DNA of 64,000 nt, from contig JAAZNU010000002.1 of NCBI GenBank assembly GCA_012798135.1, positions 62,001-126,000 of the forward strand. Reading direction: 5' to 3'. The stretch is from Veillonellaceae bacterium. GTDB lineage: Bacteria; Bacillota_C; Negativicutes; UBA1444. The notes beneath the pieces were generated by a model. The model was not told the origin of the DNA. It saw only the letters and a list, made by a program, of their open reading frames with translations, and ran no database searches. The position numbers and the translations under genes were made by a program. This document shows, piece by piece, positions 25,040 through 34,005 of this stretch (the first letter of the stretch is position 1; every line of letters starts with the position of its first letter).

Positions 25040-25076
25040 AAAAGCCGGACTGGCAATAAGTTGCCAGCCGGCTTTT
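25040..25076. terminator. bidirectional-looking terminator
   Basis: AAAAGCCGG and CCGGCTTTT flank an inner CTGGCA/TGCCAG stem with a 6-base loop. On the minus strand it follows the mechanosensitive-channel-like gene by 16 bases and insulates it from the next gene. Confidence 0.85.
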
Positions 25077-25092
25077 GCTAGGTAATGCGTCC

Positions 25093-26829
25093 CTATTTGT
25101 TAGTTGGATGTTCGCGGCTTTTCAGACATTCCGACCATTGCGCAAGTTGTTGGCCGGCTGCTTCCCGGCCGCCCAGGCCGAAAGCCAGAGCGACAGCCAC
25201 GGCCACGGCGCCGAGCAACAGCCCGAAGGCCAGGTTGATGATGTCATTGGCAATCCCCATTTCACGTAGCGCCATGGCCGCCGACAACACGAGGATGGCG
25301 ATCCGGGCGGCAGTAGCCAGCAGTTTGGCATTGACCATCCCGCCGCTGACGATAGCCCGGTTCGCCCAGTTGGCCAAATACACCCCCAGGCCGAAGATGA
25401 TCACGCCAAGCAGGATCTGGGAGGCAAATACGGTAAATTTCGCCGACAGATCAGCCAACAGGGAAAACCTCAGAACCTGGGCGGTCTCCATAATAGCCAG
25501 CAGCATGACCCAGAACAGCACCAGCATCCCGACAATGCGGGAAGGCGGATATTCTTTGGACGCCGCCGACACACAACCCTGTTTTTCCAGAAAAGCGTCG
25601 ATGCCAAAGCCGCTCAGTAGCCCGGCAACGATCTGGGCCAGAATGCGGCCACAGATGTAGGAGATGGCGATGAGCAGCGCGGCGGCGAACAGGTTCGGCA
25701 AGAATTCCAGAATTTTGCCGATCATGCCGTTGACGGGCCAGAGCAGCCCCTCCAGAGCCAGGGTGTCCAGCACGGCCGGCAGGAAGAGCAGCCAGACCAG
25801 TGCATACAGCACGTCGCTGATCGTCTTCGACAGCGAGATCCCCTTTGTATAGGCGACGACTTTGGCATCCAAGCCGGAGGCCTGCAGCAGGGCGAAACTG
25901 AAGGAGCGTACGAATCGACTGACCCACCAGGCGATGAAAATGATCAGCAGGGCGCCGGCCAGATTCGGCAGAAACGCCAGCAGTTTGCCGACCATCAGGT
26001 TGACCGGCGTCAGCAGGCCGCCGAGGGACAGCGCGTCCAGGATGGCCGGCAGGAAGAACAGAAATACCAGCCCGCAGACCACATTGCCGAGAAGCTGGCT
26101 GAGGGAGACCTGGGATTCTGCGAATCCCAGACGGGCATCCAGGGAAAAGGCGGTCAGCCCGGCGACCGTCAACTTGCGAAGCACTTCCGCCACAATCCAG
26201 GCTACAATGCCGAGCAGAGCGACGCCGGCCAGATTGGGCAGATAGGCGAGGATCTTGGTAATCAGGGCGTTGATGGGAGTGAGCAGCCCGGTCAGGGCCA
26301 ACGCATCGAGAATCGCCGGCAGAAAGAACAGGAACACCAGGCCGAACACGATGTCGCTGAGGCTTTTGGCGAGGGAGATGTTCGGCAGTCGCGGCGCGAC
26401 CTTCTGATCGAGACCGATCGCGTTCAACAGGCCAAGAACCGCCATCCGCAGCATTTTGGCGATAATCCAGGCGATGACGACCAGCACGATGGCGCCAAAG
26501 AACCGGCTGGAATATACGAAAATGCTGCCAAGCAGAGTTTTGATCGGATCCACCAGCATGGTCAGATGGAACAGTTCCAGCAGGGCCATCAGGACAAACA
26601 GCAGAACCAGATAGTAGATCAGGCTGGACAGGAACAGGCTGACGCGCGGTGTCCGGTCGGCCGGGCAGCCGCTGAATTTACCGATGTAGCCATCCAGATT
26701 GATCCGCGACAGCAGGGAAAGAGTGAGGCTTTTCATGGTGCCGGCGATAATGAACCCAACGATGATGATAACCAGAGCCCCGAGAATCAAAGGCACAAGT
26801 TCTCCCCATGGCTTGATGACATCAATCAT
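25093..26829 (-). CDS. multi-helix mechanosensitive channel-like protein (CmpX/TM-helix repeat)
   Basis: This 578-residue inner-membrane protein contains repeated units of the conserved TM-helix type found in CmpX and some small mechanosensitive channels. Three well-preserved copies carry LFFLPAILDALALTGLL, LFFLPAILDALSLGGLL and LLFLPAVLDTLALEGLL, each followed by P-[IV]-N and [AE]-[YF]-LPNL. More divergent copies lie at the N- and C-termini. Such proteins are linked to membrane-tension responses, but transport has rarely been shown. The ATG at 26829 is preceded by AAAGGAGGTG. The gene is monocistronic, with a terminator after it and a divergent methyltransferase gene upstream. Confidence 0.85.
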   Translation of the reverse strand: MIDVIKPWGELVPLILGALVIIIVGFIIAGTMKSLTLSLLSRINLDGYIGKFSGCPADRTPRVSLFLSSLIYYLVLLFVLMALLELFHLTMLVDPIKTLLGSIFVYSSRFFGAIVLVVIAWIIAKMLRMAVLGLLNAIGLDQKVAPRLPNISLAKSLSDIVFGLVFLFFLPAILDALALTGLLTPINALITKILAYLPNLAGVALLGIVAWIVAEVLRKLTVAGLTAFSLDARLGFAESQVSLSQLLGNVVCGLVFLFFLPAILDALSLGGLLTPVNLMVGKLLAFLPNLAGALLIIFIAWWVSRFVRSFSFALLQASGLDAKVVAYTKGISLSKTISDVLYALVWLLFLPAVLDTLALEGLLWPVNGMIGKILEFLPNLFAAALLIAISYICGRILAQIVAGLLSGFGIDAFLEKQGCVSAASKEYPPSRIVGMLVLFWVMLLAIMETAQVLRFSLLADLSAKFTVFASQILLGVIIFGLGVYLANWANRAIVSGGMVNAKLLATAARIAILVLSAAMALREMGIANDIINLAFGLLLGAVAVAVALAFGLGGREAAGQQLAQWSECLKSREHPTNK

Positions 26830-27065
26830 GAAAAACACCTCCTTTATTTTGTCCGTGCGGCAGAGTTTGACAGGAACGGGAGCCTCCATCCAGGCCCATT
26901 GTATTTTAATACTTCGACTCTATCAATAGAAAGCCGTTACAAGAAACCTGTTACAAATATGTGGGTCGAGTACGGGAATATCGGCTGGAAACAGGAATGA
27001 ACGGCCGGGAGCGAGAATCATATATTTCATGGAAATATCGCGTGATCTGGAAAGGGTGAAATCGC

Positions 27066-27716
27066 ATGGAAGAATATCTGAAAAACATGGAGTCCTACTG
27101 GGAAGGCCGTTTCAATGGGGAAGGCAGGATTTGGGGCGATGAACCCAGCAACACCACCGTGCAGGCGTTGGCACTGTTTCAGCGGGAACAGGCGAAAAAT
27201 ATACTGGTTCTTGGCTCCGGCTATGGGCGCAATACCCGGCTGTTTGCCGGCGCCGGCCTCGCGGTGACCGGGATCGAAATATCGCCAGCGGCGGTGGCAG
27301 CGGCCCGGCAATTCGACCCGTTGACCGTGCATCACTGCTTATCCGTCATGGAGATGCCGTTAACGCCCTGCGCCTACGATGCCATTTTCAGTTTTAATGT
27401 GTTGCATTTGTTCCGGCGGCCGGAACGCCAGCTATTGCTGGATAAATGCCGGACGGTCCTGAAACCGGGCGGGGTGGCCTTTTTCGCCGTGTTTTCCGAG
27501 CAGGAAAAATCTTTCGGCAAAGGGCTGGAGGTTGAACCCAACACGTTTGAGAGCAAGCCGGGCCGCCCAGTCCACTATTACACGGAAGCGGACCTGCGGC
27601 AGGAATTCGGCGATTTTGCGGTGCTGGAATGCGGGCTGGCGGAAGATCGGGAAAATCATGGCGAGGAAGGTCCGCATTGTCACGTCGTCCGTTACATTGC
27701 GGTGAAAAAAGGATGA
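27066..27716 (+). CDS. class I SAM-dependent methyltransferase
   Basis: This 216-residue protein has the class I methyltransferase fold, with motif I at LVLGSGYGRNT (about 45-56), the acidic end of strand 2 in VTGIEISP, and the post-motif segment around AIFSFNVLHL. It is soluble and likely modifies a small molecule or protein; the substrate is not evident. AAAGGGTG precedes the ATG. The stop overlaps the ATG of the next gene by four bases, so the two are translationally coupled. Confidence 0.85.
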   Translation: MEEYLKNMESYWEGRFNGEGRIWGDEPSNTTVQALALFQREQAKNILVLGSGYGRNTRLFAGAGLAVTGIEISPAAVAAARQFDPLTVHHCLSVMEMPLTPCAYDAIFSFNVLHLFRRPERQLLLDKCRTVLKPGGVAFFAVFSEQEKSFGKGLEVEPNTFESKPGRPVHYYTEADLRQEFGDFAVLECGLAEDRENHGEEGPHCHVVRYIAVKKG

Positions 27717-28330
27717 AAGCGGCGCTGAAGAATCCGGAGCGGCTGACTGTCCGGGACGAAGATGGCCGGGAAGTGTTCTTTGGCTGCAACCAGGCCTGGT
27801 ATGAGGATGAATGGCAGCGCCGGGCCGGCTGTGGGCCCGCAGTGGCCAGTCACCTGTTCGCCTATTCGCTGGGGCTAGGGCCCCAGACAGCCGACCGCCG
27901 GGAATGGCTGCGACTGATGGAGGATGTCTGGAATTATGTGACGCCGACGGACCGGGGCATGCCGACTACCGGGTTGTTTTGCCGGACAACCGGCGCGTAT
28001 GCGCAGGCCCGGGGCGTATCAATAAGCCAGCGGGTTTGCGATGTGCCGGCGGAGGCGGCTCTACGGCCCTCCCTGCCCGAACTCGTGGCGTTTTTGGCGG
28101 AAGCCCTGCAAAATGATGCGCCGGTAGCCTTCCTGAATCTTTGTAACGGGGAGGAGACCTGCCTGTACCGCTGGCACTGGGTGACAATTGTTGCACTGGA
28201 CTATGACCCGGATGGCAGCCGTGCGGTGGCGACCCTTTTCGACGAAGGGCGGCAGCTCGAAGTGGATTTGGCGTTGTGGCACAGGACCACGACGCTGGGT
28301 GGCGGATTTGTCTGGTTTGTTTCCGGCTGA
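27713..28330 (+). CDS. hypothetical protein with papain/C39-like Cys-His pattern
   Basis: This 205-residue protein has no family I can name with certainty. A GCGPAVASHL helix start (Cys near residue 38) and a later HWVTIVALDYD strand (His near residue 158) match the Cys and His arrangement of papain-fold C39-like peptidases. No signal peptide is visible, so it would act in the cytoplasm. The start overlaps the methyltransferase stop (ATGA). It might process or bind a substrate that the methyltransferase modifies, but that is only a guess from coupling. Confidence 0.6.
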   Translation: MKAALKNPERLTVRDEDGREVFFGCNQAWYEDEWQRRAGCGPAVASHLFAYSLGLGPQTADRREWLRLMEDVWNYVTPTDRGMPTTGLFCRTTGAYAQARGVSISQRVCDVPAEAALRPSLPELVAFLAEALQNDAPVAFLNLCNGEETCLYRWHWVTIVALDYDPDGSRAVATLFDEGRQLEVDLALWHRTTTLGGGFVWFVSG

Positions 28331-28437
28331 TTGACTGGAAAAAAATATAACCTTGGTCCAGCTCGATGCAGGATATCGGTTAATGGACAGGGAAATCAAA
28401 CCTGTGGGCGAAGATGATTTTGTGGAGATGTTACAAC

Positions 28438-30543
28438 ATGCGCTGTGCAAGCTGCAGAAACGATCGGTTCACGGTTTGGCGACTGGCTTGGACTTTGCTT
28501 TTGGCCGCCCAGGTTTTGTTCGCGTGCCTGCCAGTCGTTGCAGCGCAGCCGGCTGATGCCACGGATCGTATCCTGGTGATCAATTCCCAACCGTATACGA
28601 CAGAGTGGTTCAACTCCCTGAACGAACGGTTCGTGGAAGAAATCAACCGATTGCAGGCATCGGAGCTCAAGATCAGCTACGAATACATCGACGGAAACAT
28701 CGCCAACGATCCGGCGGTGGCCGCGACCGTGATTGAGTTTCTAAAACATAAATATCAGTGGCGGCAGTTTCGTTTGATCATTGCCGTCATGCCTTCCGGT
28801 TGCAAGTTTTTGCTTGAGCATGGTGATAAGTTTGCCCAGGGGATTCCCCAATTATATGTGTTGCCATCACCGCCGCAAGTTGAAAAAATAGCTGTCCGGC
28901 CCAATGTCGGAATCGTTCAGAGCACCGGGAATGCTATCCTGGGGACGCTTCGCAATATCAAAACGCTGCTGCCCCAGGTCCGGCATTTGTATGTCGTGGC
29001 CGGGGTTGGCGCGGATGACCGGGAATATATGGGGCGGGCCAGACGCTTTCTGGAACAGGAGAAAGATTTGTATGCCCAGGTGACCTATCTGTCCGGGTTG
29101 GGTACAACTGAACTGTTGCATGCACTGTCTGCCGCTCCCAAGGATTCCGCGGTCATGATGTTGACATATGTGGCCAACAGCCAGGGACAGCCGATGACCA
29201 CCTCACAGGTGCTCAAAACGGTGACGCCGTTGCTGCACATTCCGGTGTTCAGTTTTTATGACACGGTATTTGGCAGTGGCATTGTTGGCGGAAATCTGAC
29301 CAGTACCGAAGCTTATGGCGAGACAATGGCCGCAGTCGCCGACCGGATGTTGTCGGGGGAAGAACGATTCATTTCGATGACTGCATCCACGCGTTACATG
29401 TATGACTGGCGCCAGTTAAAACGGTGGGAGATTCCCGAGTCCCGGCTGCCGGCCGAACGTCAGATCCGGTTTGTTGAATATACTGTTTGGGACCGCTACC
29501 GGTGGGAAATCATGGGGGCCATATTGCTGATCGCTCTGCAAGCGGTTTTGATCGGTCTGTTGCTTTACTACCGGCGGCGTCAGCTCCAGCTATCGCAGGA
29601 ATTGCGGCAAATCAACGCCCAGCTGGAAACGAAGGTGGCGGAGCGGACGGAAGCTCTTACCGCCGCGAACGAGGAACTGATGGCGGCCAACGAGGAGCAG
29701 CGGGCGTTGAACGAGCAAATGATCGCCATGAACGAAACTTTGGACGATATGAACCATAAAATGGCTACGGAAATTAGCGATAAGGAACGAATGAGTGCGA
29801 CACTGGCCGAGGCGAACCAGAAACTGAAAGAGCTGGACCGGATGAAATCCATGTTTATCGCCTCGATGTCCCATGAATTGCGAACACCGCTGAATTCAAT
29901 CATCGGTTTCACCGGCATCACCCTGCAGGAAATGTCCGGTCCATTGAACGAGGAGCAGAAGGACAATCTGAGCCGGGTCAAGCGGTCGGCCAATCATTTG
30001 CTGGCCCTGATCACGGATGTGATCGATATTTCCAAGATCGAATCCGGCCGGATCGATTCATTTCCCCAGGCGTTTTTCCTGAACGAGCTGGTGCGGGAGG
30101 CGGTGGACACAATCCGGGCCCAGGTGGAGGACAAGGGAATGTTGCTAGAAGTGTCGGTGCCGGCGGACGTGGCGATGTTCACCGATCGCCGCCGCCTCTT
30201 GCAATGTTTGATCAATTTGCTCAGCAACGCCATGAAGTACTCGGAAGCCGGCAAGATTACCGTGGCTATCCGTTCAGTGAACGAAAGCGTGGAAATCGCG
30301 GTGAATGACACCGGAATCGGGATTGCCGAGGCGGATCTGCCCAAACTGTTTGAGCCGTTCGAACGGGTGAAATCCCATTTGCAGGTGAAAGCGGGCGGTA
30401 CGGGGTTGGGACTGTACCTGACTAAAAAATTGGTGACGGAAGTGCTGCAGGGCGAAATCAATGTCCGGAGCGTTCAGGGAGAAGGCAGCACGTTTACCAT
30501 CCGGATTCCACCGAAGGTCGAGGAGAGGAGAAGTACCCAATGA
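28438..30543 (+). CDS. sensor histidine kinase with exported ABC-type substrate-binding domain
   Basis: This 701-residue kinase has a signal-anchor region (about 10-36), then an extracytoplasmic domain (about 42-330) resembling the ABC_sub_bind family of periplasmic binding proteins (for example DRILVINSQPYTTEW). A transmembrane helix follows (about 355-378), then a long coiled coil with repeated NEEL/NEEQ/NEQM segments (about 385-460), a HisKA domain with SMSHELRTPLNSI, and a HATPase domain with NAMKYS, DTGIGI and GTGLGLYL. I chose ATG 28438, with GGAG upstream, over 28414. The next gene, a lone receiver protein, overlaps its stop by 4 bases. The ligand is unknown. Confidence 0.88.
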   Translation: MRCASCRNDRFTVWRLAWTLLLAAQVLFACLPVVAAQPADATDRILVINSQPYTTEWFNSLNERFVEEINRLQASELKISYEYIDGNIANDPAVAATVIEFLKHKYQWRQFRLIIAVMPSGCKFLLEHGDKFAQGIPQLYVLPSPPQVEKIAVRPNVGIVQSTGNAILGTLRNIKTLLPQVRHLYVVAGVGADDREYMGRARRFLEQEKDLYAQVTYLSGLGTTELLHALSAAPKDSAVMMLTYVANSQGQPMTTSQVLKTVTPLLHIPVFSFYDTVFGSGIVGGNLTSTEAYGETMAAVADRMLSGEERFISMTASTRYMYDWRQLKRWEIPESRLPAERQIRFVEYTVWDRYRWEIMGAILLIALQAVLIGLLLYYRRRQLQLSQELRQINAQLETKVAERTEALTAANEELMAANEEQRALNEQMIAMNETLDDMNHKMATEISDKERMSATLAEANQKLKELDRMKSMFIASMSHELRTPLNSIIGFTGITLQEMSGPLNEEQKDNLSRVKRSANHLLALITDVIDISKIESGRIDSFPQAFFLNELVREAVDTIRAQVEDKGMLLEVSVPADVAMFTDRRRLLQCLINLLSNAMKYSEAGKITVAIRSVNESVEIAVNDTGIGIAEADLPKLFEPFERVKSHLQVKAGGTGLGLYLTKKLVTEVLQGEINVRSVQGEGSTFTIRIPPKVEERRSTQ

Positions 30544-30905
30544 AGAGGGGTCTGGTGATTGAAGACAATGAGGACAATATGATGCTGATCACCCGCTTGC
30601 TCAAGAAGGCAGGGTACGAGCACATATGGGCGCCGACCGGCTGCCGGGGCCTGGAAATGGTCGCTGAACAGCCACCGGATTTCATCCTGCTGGATATTCA
30701 GTTGCCGGATATCGATGGCACCGAGGTCTTGCGCCGATTGCGATTGACGGAAGTCGGCAAGGCCATTCCGGTAATTGTTGTGACTTCCTACGCGATGGCC
30801 GGTGATCGGGAGCAATTCTTGGCGGCGGGCGCGAACGCCTATCTGGAAAAGCCGATCGATCCGTTACGGGTAATTGATCAAATTCGTGCGGTGGTGGGTG
30901 AATAA
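30540..30905 (+). CDS. single-domain response regulator
   Basis: This 121-residue protein is a stand-alone receiver domain with the acidic pair in IEDNEDN, the phospho-acceptor Asp in FILLDIQLP and the Lys in YLEKPIDP. It has no output domain, so it probably relays phosphate or acts by protein contact, as CheY or Spo0F do. Its start overlaps the kinase stop (ATGA) and the HD-GYP response regulator follows after 29 bases. The three genes form one signalling operon. Confidence 0.92.
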   Translation: MKRGLVIEDNEDNMMLITRLLKKAGYEHIWAPTGCRGLEMVAEQPPDFILLDIQLPDIDGTEVLRRLRLTEVGKAIPVIVVTSYAMAGDREQFLAAGANAYLEKPIDPLRVIDQIRAVVGE

Positions 30906-30934
30906 AGGTCGAATGTCGACGGGAGGAAATGAAA

Positions 30935-32032
30935 ATGATGGAAAATCGACCGGCAATTTTAGTGGTCGACGACGTTCCTGACAATCTGGCGTTAGCACGA
31001 ACGCTGCTCCGCCAGCGCTATGAAGTGCGGACTGCTGCCGACGGCGCTCAGGCACTGGAATTGGCCAAAGCGGAGTTGCCGGACCTGATTCTGCTGGATG
31101 TCATGATGCCGGGCCTTGATGGTTATGAAACCTGTGCCCGCCTGAAAGCCGACGAACGGTTGCGGCAGATTCCGGTGATTTTTCTGACTGCCCGGGCGGA
31201 AATCGAGGACGAGGAAAGAGGCTTTTCACTGGGAGCGGTCGATTATGTCACCAAACCGTTGAATCCATCCCTGCTGCTGGCTCGTGTCAATACTCATCTG
31301 CAGTTGAAGCGGACGCAGGATTTGTTGCAGGAACGGAATGGCTTTTTGGAAGCGGAGGTTGCCCGGCGGGTTCAGGAAATCACGCTGCTGCAGGAAGTGG
31401 CCATCACGGCCATGGCGTCGCTGGCGGAGACCCGTGACCGGGAAACCGGCGGCCATATTCAGCGCACGGTGAATTACGTCCGAGTCTTGGGGGAATATTT
31501 GCAGCAGCAGGGCATTTACAGCGACGACCTGACGCCGGAAACCATCTGTCTGATGGCCAAGTCGGCGCCGTTACACGATATTGGCAAAATGGGCATTCCC
31601 GACATGATCCTCTGGAAACCGGCCAAGCTGACGCCGGAGGAATTCGCCTTGGTACAGCGGCATCCCTTGATCGGCAAGCGTGCCATTGAAGGAGCGGAAC
31701 GCCTGTTGGGAACCTCGGAATCCTTCCTGCGCTATGCCAAGGAAATGGCTTATTCCCACCATGAACGCTGGAACGGGACCGGCTATCCGGAGAAGCTGGC
31801 CAGGGAACAGATCCCGGTTTCCGCCCGGCTGATGGCCCTCGCCGATGTCTATGACGCTATCATCAGCCGGCGGGTATACAAGGATCCGATTCCGCACGCA
31901 ACGGCCATCAAGATTATCCGGGAGGAAGCTGGCCAGCAGTTTGATCCGACGGTGGTTCAGGCGTTTTGGGAACTGGCCGATCGGTTCCAGGAAATCTCCG
32001 AAGCATTCCACGACGAACCGCCGGGTTCGTGA
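30935..32032 (+). CDS. response regulator with HD-GYP cyclic-di-GMP phosphodiesterase domain
   Basis: This 365-residue protein has an N-terminal receiver domain (about 5-122, phospho-acceptor Asp in LILLDVMMPGLDG), a short coiled linker and an HD-GYP domain (about 155-345). The HD-GYP signature residues are present: HDIGKMGIPD, RHPLIG, SHHERWNGTGYP. This domain hydrolyses cyclic di-GMP, so the kinase upstream probably controls motility or biofilm behaviour through it. Three ATG codons lie close together; the one at 30935 is 8 bases after GGGAGG and is preferred. Confidence 0.92.
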   Translation: MMENRPAILVVDDVPDNLALARTLLRQRYEVRTAADGAQALELAKAELPDLILLDVMMPGLDGYETCARLKADERLRQIPVIFLTARAEIEDEERGFSLGAVDYVTKPLNPSLLLARVNTHLQLKRTQDLLQERNGFLEAEVARRVQEITLLQEVAITAMASLAETRDRETGGHIQRTVNYVRVLGEYLQQQGIYSDDLTPETICLMAKSAPLHDIGKMGIPDMILWKPAKLTPEEFALVQRHPLIGKRAIEGAERLLGTSESFLRYAKEMAYSHHERWNGTGYPEKLAREQIPVSARLMALADVYDAIISRRVYKDPIPHATAIKIIREEAGQQFDPTVVQAFWELADRFQEISEAFHDEPPGS

Positions 32033-32047
32033 TTTGCGCCGACGGGC

Positions 32048-32076
32048 TTGCCATTTTATAAAACGCGGACTAAAAT
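32048..32076 (+). promoter_or_regulatory. promoter of the hydrogenase-maturation operon
   Basis: TTGCCA (32048-32053) and TAAAAT (32071-32076) are separated by 17 bases. This would start transcription near 32083 and leave a leader of about 130 bases. Confidence 0.55.
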
Positions 32077-32106
32077 ATAATCAATAATCATTATCGTACT
32101 GACACG

Positions 32107-32197
32107 CGAGGGTTCGTCCCGAGTGGGAAGGCGGTTGGCATAAAGACGGAATGTTTTTATCCTCGTGCCTTTCCGGGTGCGGGGTTTTTATTATTTT
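32107..32197 (+). promoter_or_regulatory. attenuator-like structured leader before the hydrogenase genes
   Basis: A long hairpin can form from CCCG (32118-32121) plus GGGAAGGC (32125-32132) pairing with GCCTTTCC (32167-32174) plus CGGG (32180-32183). It is followed by GTTTTTATTATTTT, like an intrinsic terminator with a large apical loop. CGAGG (32107-32111) can pair with CCTCG (32161-32165) inside the loop, offering an alternative fold. I do not recognise it as a known riboswitch. It lies between the promoter and the regulator gene. Confidence 0.45.
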
Positions 32198-32213
32198 GAA
32201 CGGAGGCGCAAGA

Positions 32214-32483
32214 ATGGAAACACGGATCGCACTAGTCGGCATTATCGTCGAAAACAAAGATTCGGCCCAGCGGATCAACGAAATTCTGCACGAGTACGGA
32301 GAACATATTATCGGCCGGATGGGAATTCCCTACTCCAAACGCGGCATTTCGGTCATCAGCGTGGTGATGGATGCGCCGAACGACGTGATCAGCGCCTTGT
32401 CCGGAAAATTGGGCATGGTTCCCCACGTCAACATCAAGACGGTCTATTCCAAAATTTCGGAAATAACGGGAAAGAAGGATTGA
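32214..32483 (+). CDS. TM1266-family iron-only hydrogenase system regulator
   Basis: This 89-residue protein belongs to the TM1266-type family, an ACT-like (NikR C-terminal-like) fold found beside [FeFe]-hydrogenase maturation genes. It starts RIALVGIIVENKDSAQ and has the GRMGIPYSKRGISVIS segment typical of the family. It has no DNA-binding domain, and its mechanism is not settled; "regulator" comes from gene context. The ATG at 32214 follows GGAGG. hydG starts 4 bases after the stop. Confidence 0.9.
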   Translation: METRIALVGIIVENKDSAQRINEILHEYGEHIIGRMGIPYSKRGISVISVVMDAPNDVISALSGKLGMVPHVNIKTVYSKISEITGKKD

Positions 32484-32487
32484 ACGC

Positions 32488-33906
32488 ATGTATAACCGCA
32501 AATCGAAGATTGCCACGGAATTCATCGATCATCAGGAAATCCTGGCTACATTGGACTATGCCCGGCAGAACAAAAGCAACCGCGAACTGATCGACGGCCT
32601 TCTGGAACGGGCCCGGGACTGCAAGGGACTGACGCATCGCGAAGCGGCGGTACTGCTGGAATGTGATCTGGCGGCTCAGAATGAAAAAATGAAAGAGCTG
32701 GCCAAGGAAATCAAACAAAAATTTTACGGCAACCGGATCGTGATGTTCGCGCCGCTGTACCTTTCCAATTACTGCGTCAACGGCTGCGTCTATTGTCCCT
32801 ACCATCACGGCAACTTGCACATTTCGCGCAAGAAGCTGACTCAGGAGGAAATCGCCCGCGAAGTCGTCGCCCTGCAGGACATGGGGCACAAGCGGTTGGC
32901 GCTGGAAACGGGAGAAGATCCGGTAAACAATCCGATCGAATATGTGCTGGAAAGCATTCGGACCATCTATGGCATCAAACACAAAAATGGGGCGATCCGT
33001 CGGGTCAACGTGAACATTGCCGCCACTACTGTCGAAAATTACCGCAAACTCAAGGACGCCGGCATCGGCACCTATATTCTGTTTCAGGAGACCTACAACA
33101 AGCAGGCCTATGAACAACTGCATCCCACCGGGCCCAAACACGACTATGCCTATCATACCGAGGCGATGGACCGGGCGATGGAGGGCGGAATCGACGATGT
33201 AGGCATTGGCGTGCTGTTCGGTCTGAATTTGTATCGGTACGACTTTGTCGGTCTGTTGATGCATGCCGAACACCTCGAAGCGGCCATGGGCGTCGGTCCC
33301 CATACGATCAGCGTGCCGCGGATTCGTCCGGCGGACGACATCGATCCGGCGAAGTTCAGCAATGCCATTGCCGATGAAATTTTCGCCAAAATAGTAACGG
33401 TACTGCGAATTGCAGTACCCTACACCGGCATGATCATATCGACCCGCGAATCGCAACAGTGTCGCGAACGGGTGCTGGAATTGGGGATTTCCCAGATCAG
33501 CGGCGGTTCCCGCACCAGCGTCGGCGGCTATGTCGAACCGGAAGCGGCCGACGACAATTCCGCGCAGTTTGACGTCAGCGACAAGCGCAGTCTGGACGAG
33601 GTGGTGAATTGGCTGTTGACGCTAGGCTATATTCCGAGCTTTTGCACGGCCTGTTACCGGGAAGGCCGAACGGGCGACCGGTTCATGAGTCTGGTGAAAT
33701 CGGGGCAGATCGCCAACTGTTGCCATCCCAACGCGCTGATGACGCTCAAGGAATACCTGGAGGATTATGCATCGCCCGATACCCGTCGCAAAGGGGAGGC
33801 GATGATTGACCGGGAGATCCCGAACATTCCGAATCCGAAGGCCCGGTCGGTCGCACTCGAACATTTGACGGACATCACGGGCGGCAAGCGGGATTTCCGC
33901 TTCTGA
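32488..33906 (+). CDS. hydG: [FeFe]-hydrogenase H-cluster radical SAM maturase HydG
   Basis: This 472-residue radical SAM enzyme cleaves tyrosine to supply CO and cyanide ligands for the diiron subcluster of [FeFe]-hydrogenase. The SAM-cluster motif CxxxCxxC is at Cys96, Cys100 and Cys103 (CVNGCVYC). The second cluster motif CxxC-x22-C is at Cys386, Cys389 and Cys412 near the C-terminus, which separates HydG from ThiH. Other family marks are LETGEDPVNNPIEY and FQETYNKQAYEQLHP. It is co-transcribed with the TM1266-type gene. hydE is far away at the window start, and no hydrogenase structural gene or hydF is visible. Confidence 0.97.
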   Translation: MYNRKSKIATEFIDHQEILATLDYARQNKSNRELIDGLLERARDCKGLTHREAAVLLECDLAAQNEKMKELAKEIKQKFYGNRIVMFAPLYLSNYCVNGCVYCPYHHGNLHISRKKLTQEEIAREVVALQDMGHKRLALETGEDPVNNPIEYVLESIRTIYGIKHKNGAIRRVNVNIAATTVENYRKLKDAGIGTYILFQETYNKQAYEQLHPTGPKHDYAYHTEAMDRAMEGGIDDVGIGVLFGLNLYRYDFVGLLMHAEHLEAAMGVGPHTISVPRIRPADDIDPAKFSNAIADEIFAKIVTVLRIAVPYTGMIISTRESQQCRERVLELGISQISGGSRTSVGGYVEPEAADDNSAQFDVSDKRSLDEVVNWLLTLGYIPSFCTACYREGRTGDRFMSLVKSGQIANCCHPNALMTLKEYLEDYASPDTRRKGEAMIDREIPNIPNPKARSVALEHLTDITGGKRDFRF

Positions 33907-34005
33907 AACAGGAGCCTTGATCTGAACAGGATTGCCGGCTTCCGTTGTCGAATTTCTACAGATGCATACATATGAGTATCTGACTGGGAATGCGGGGAAC
34001 GAACT

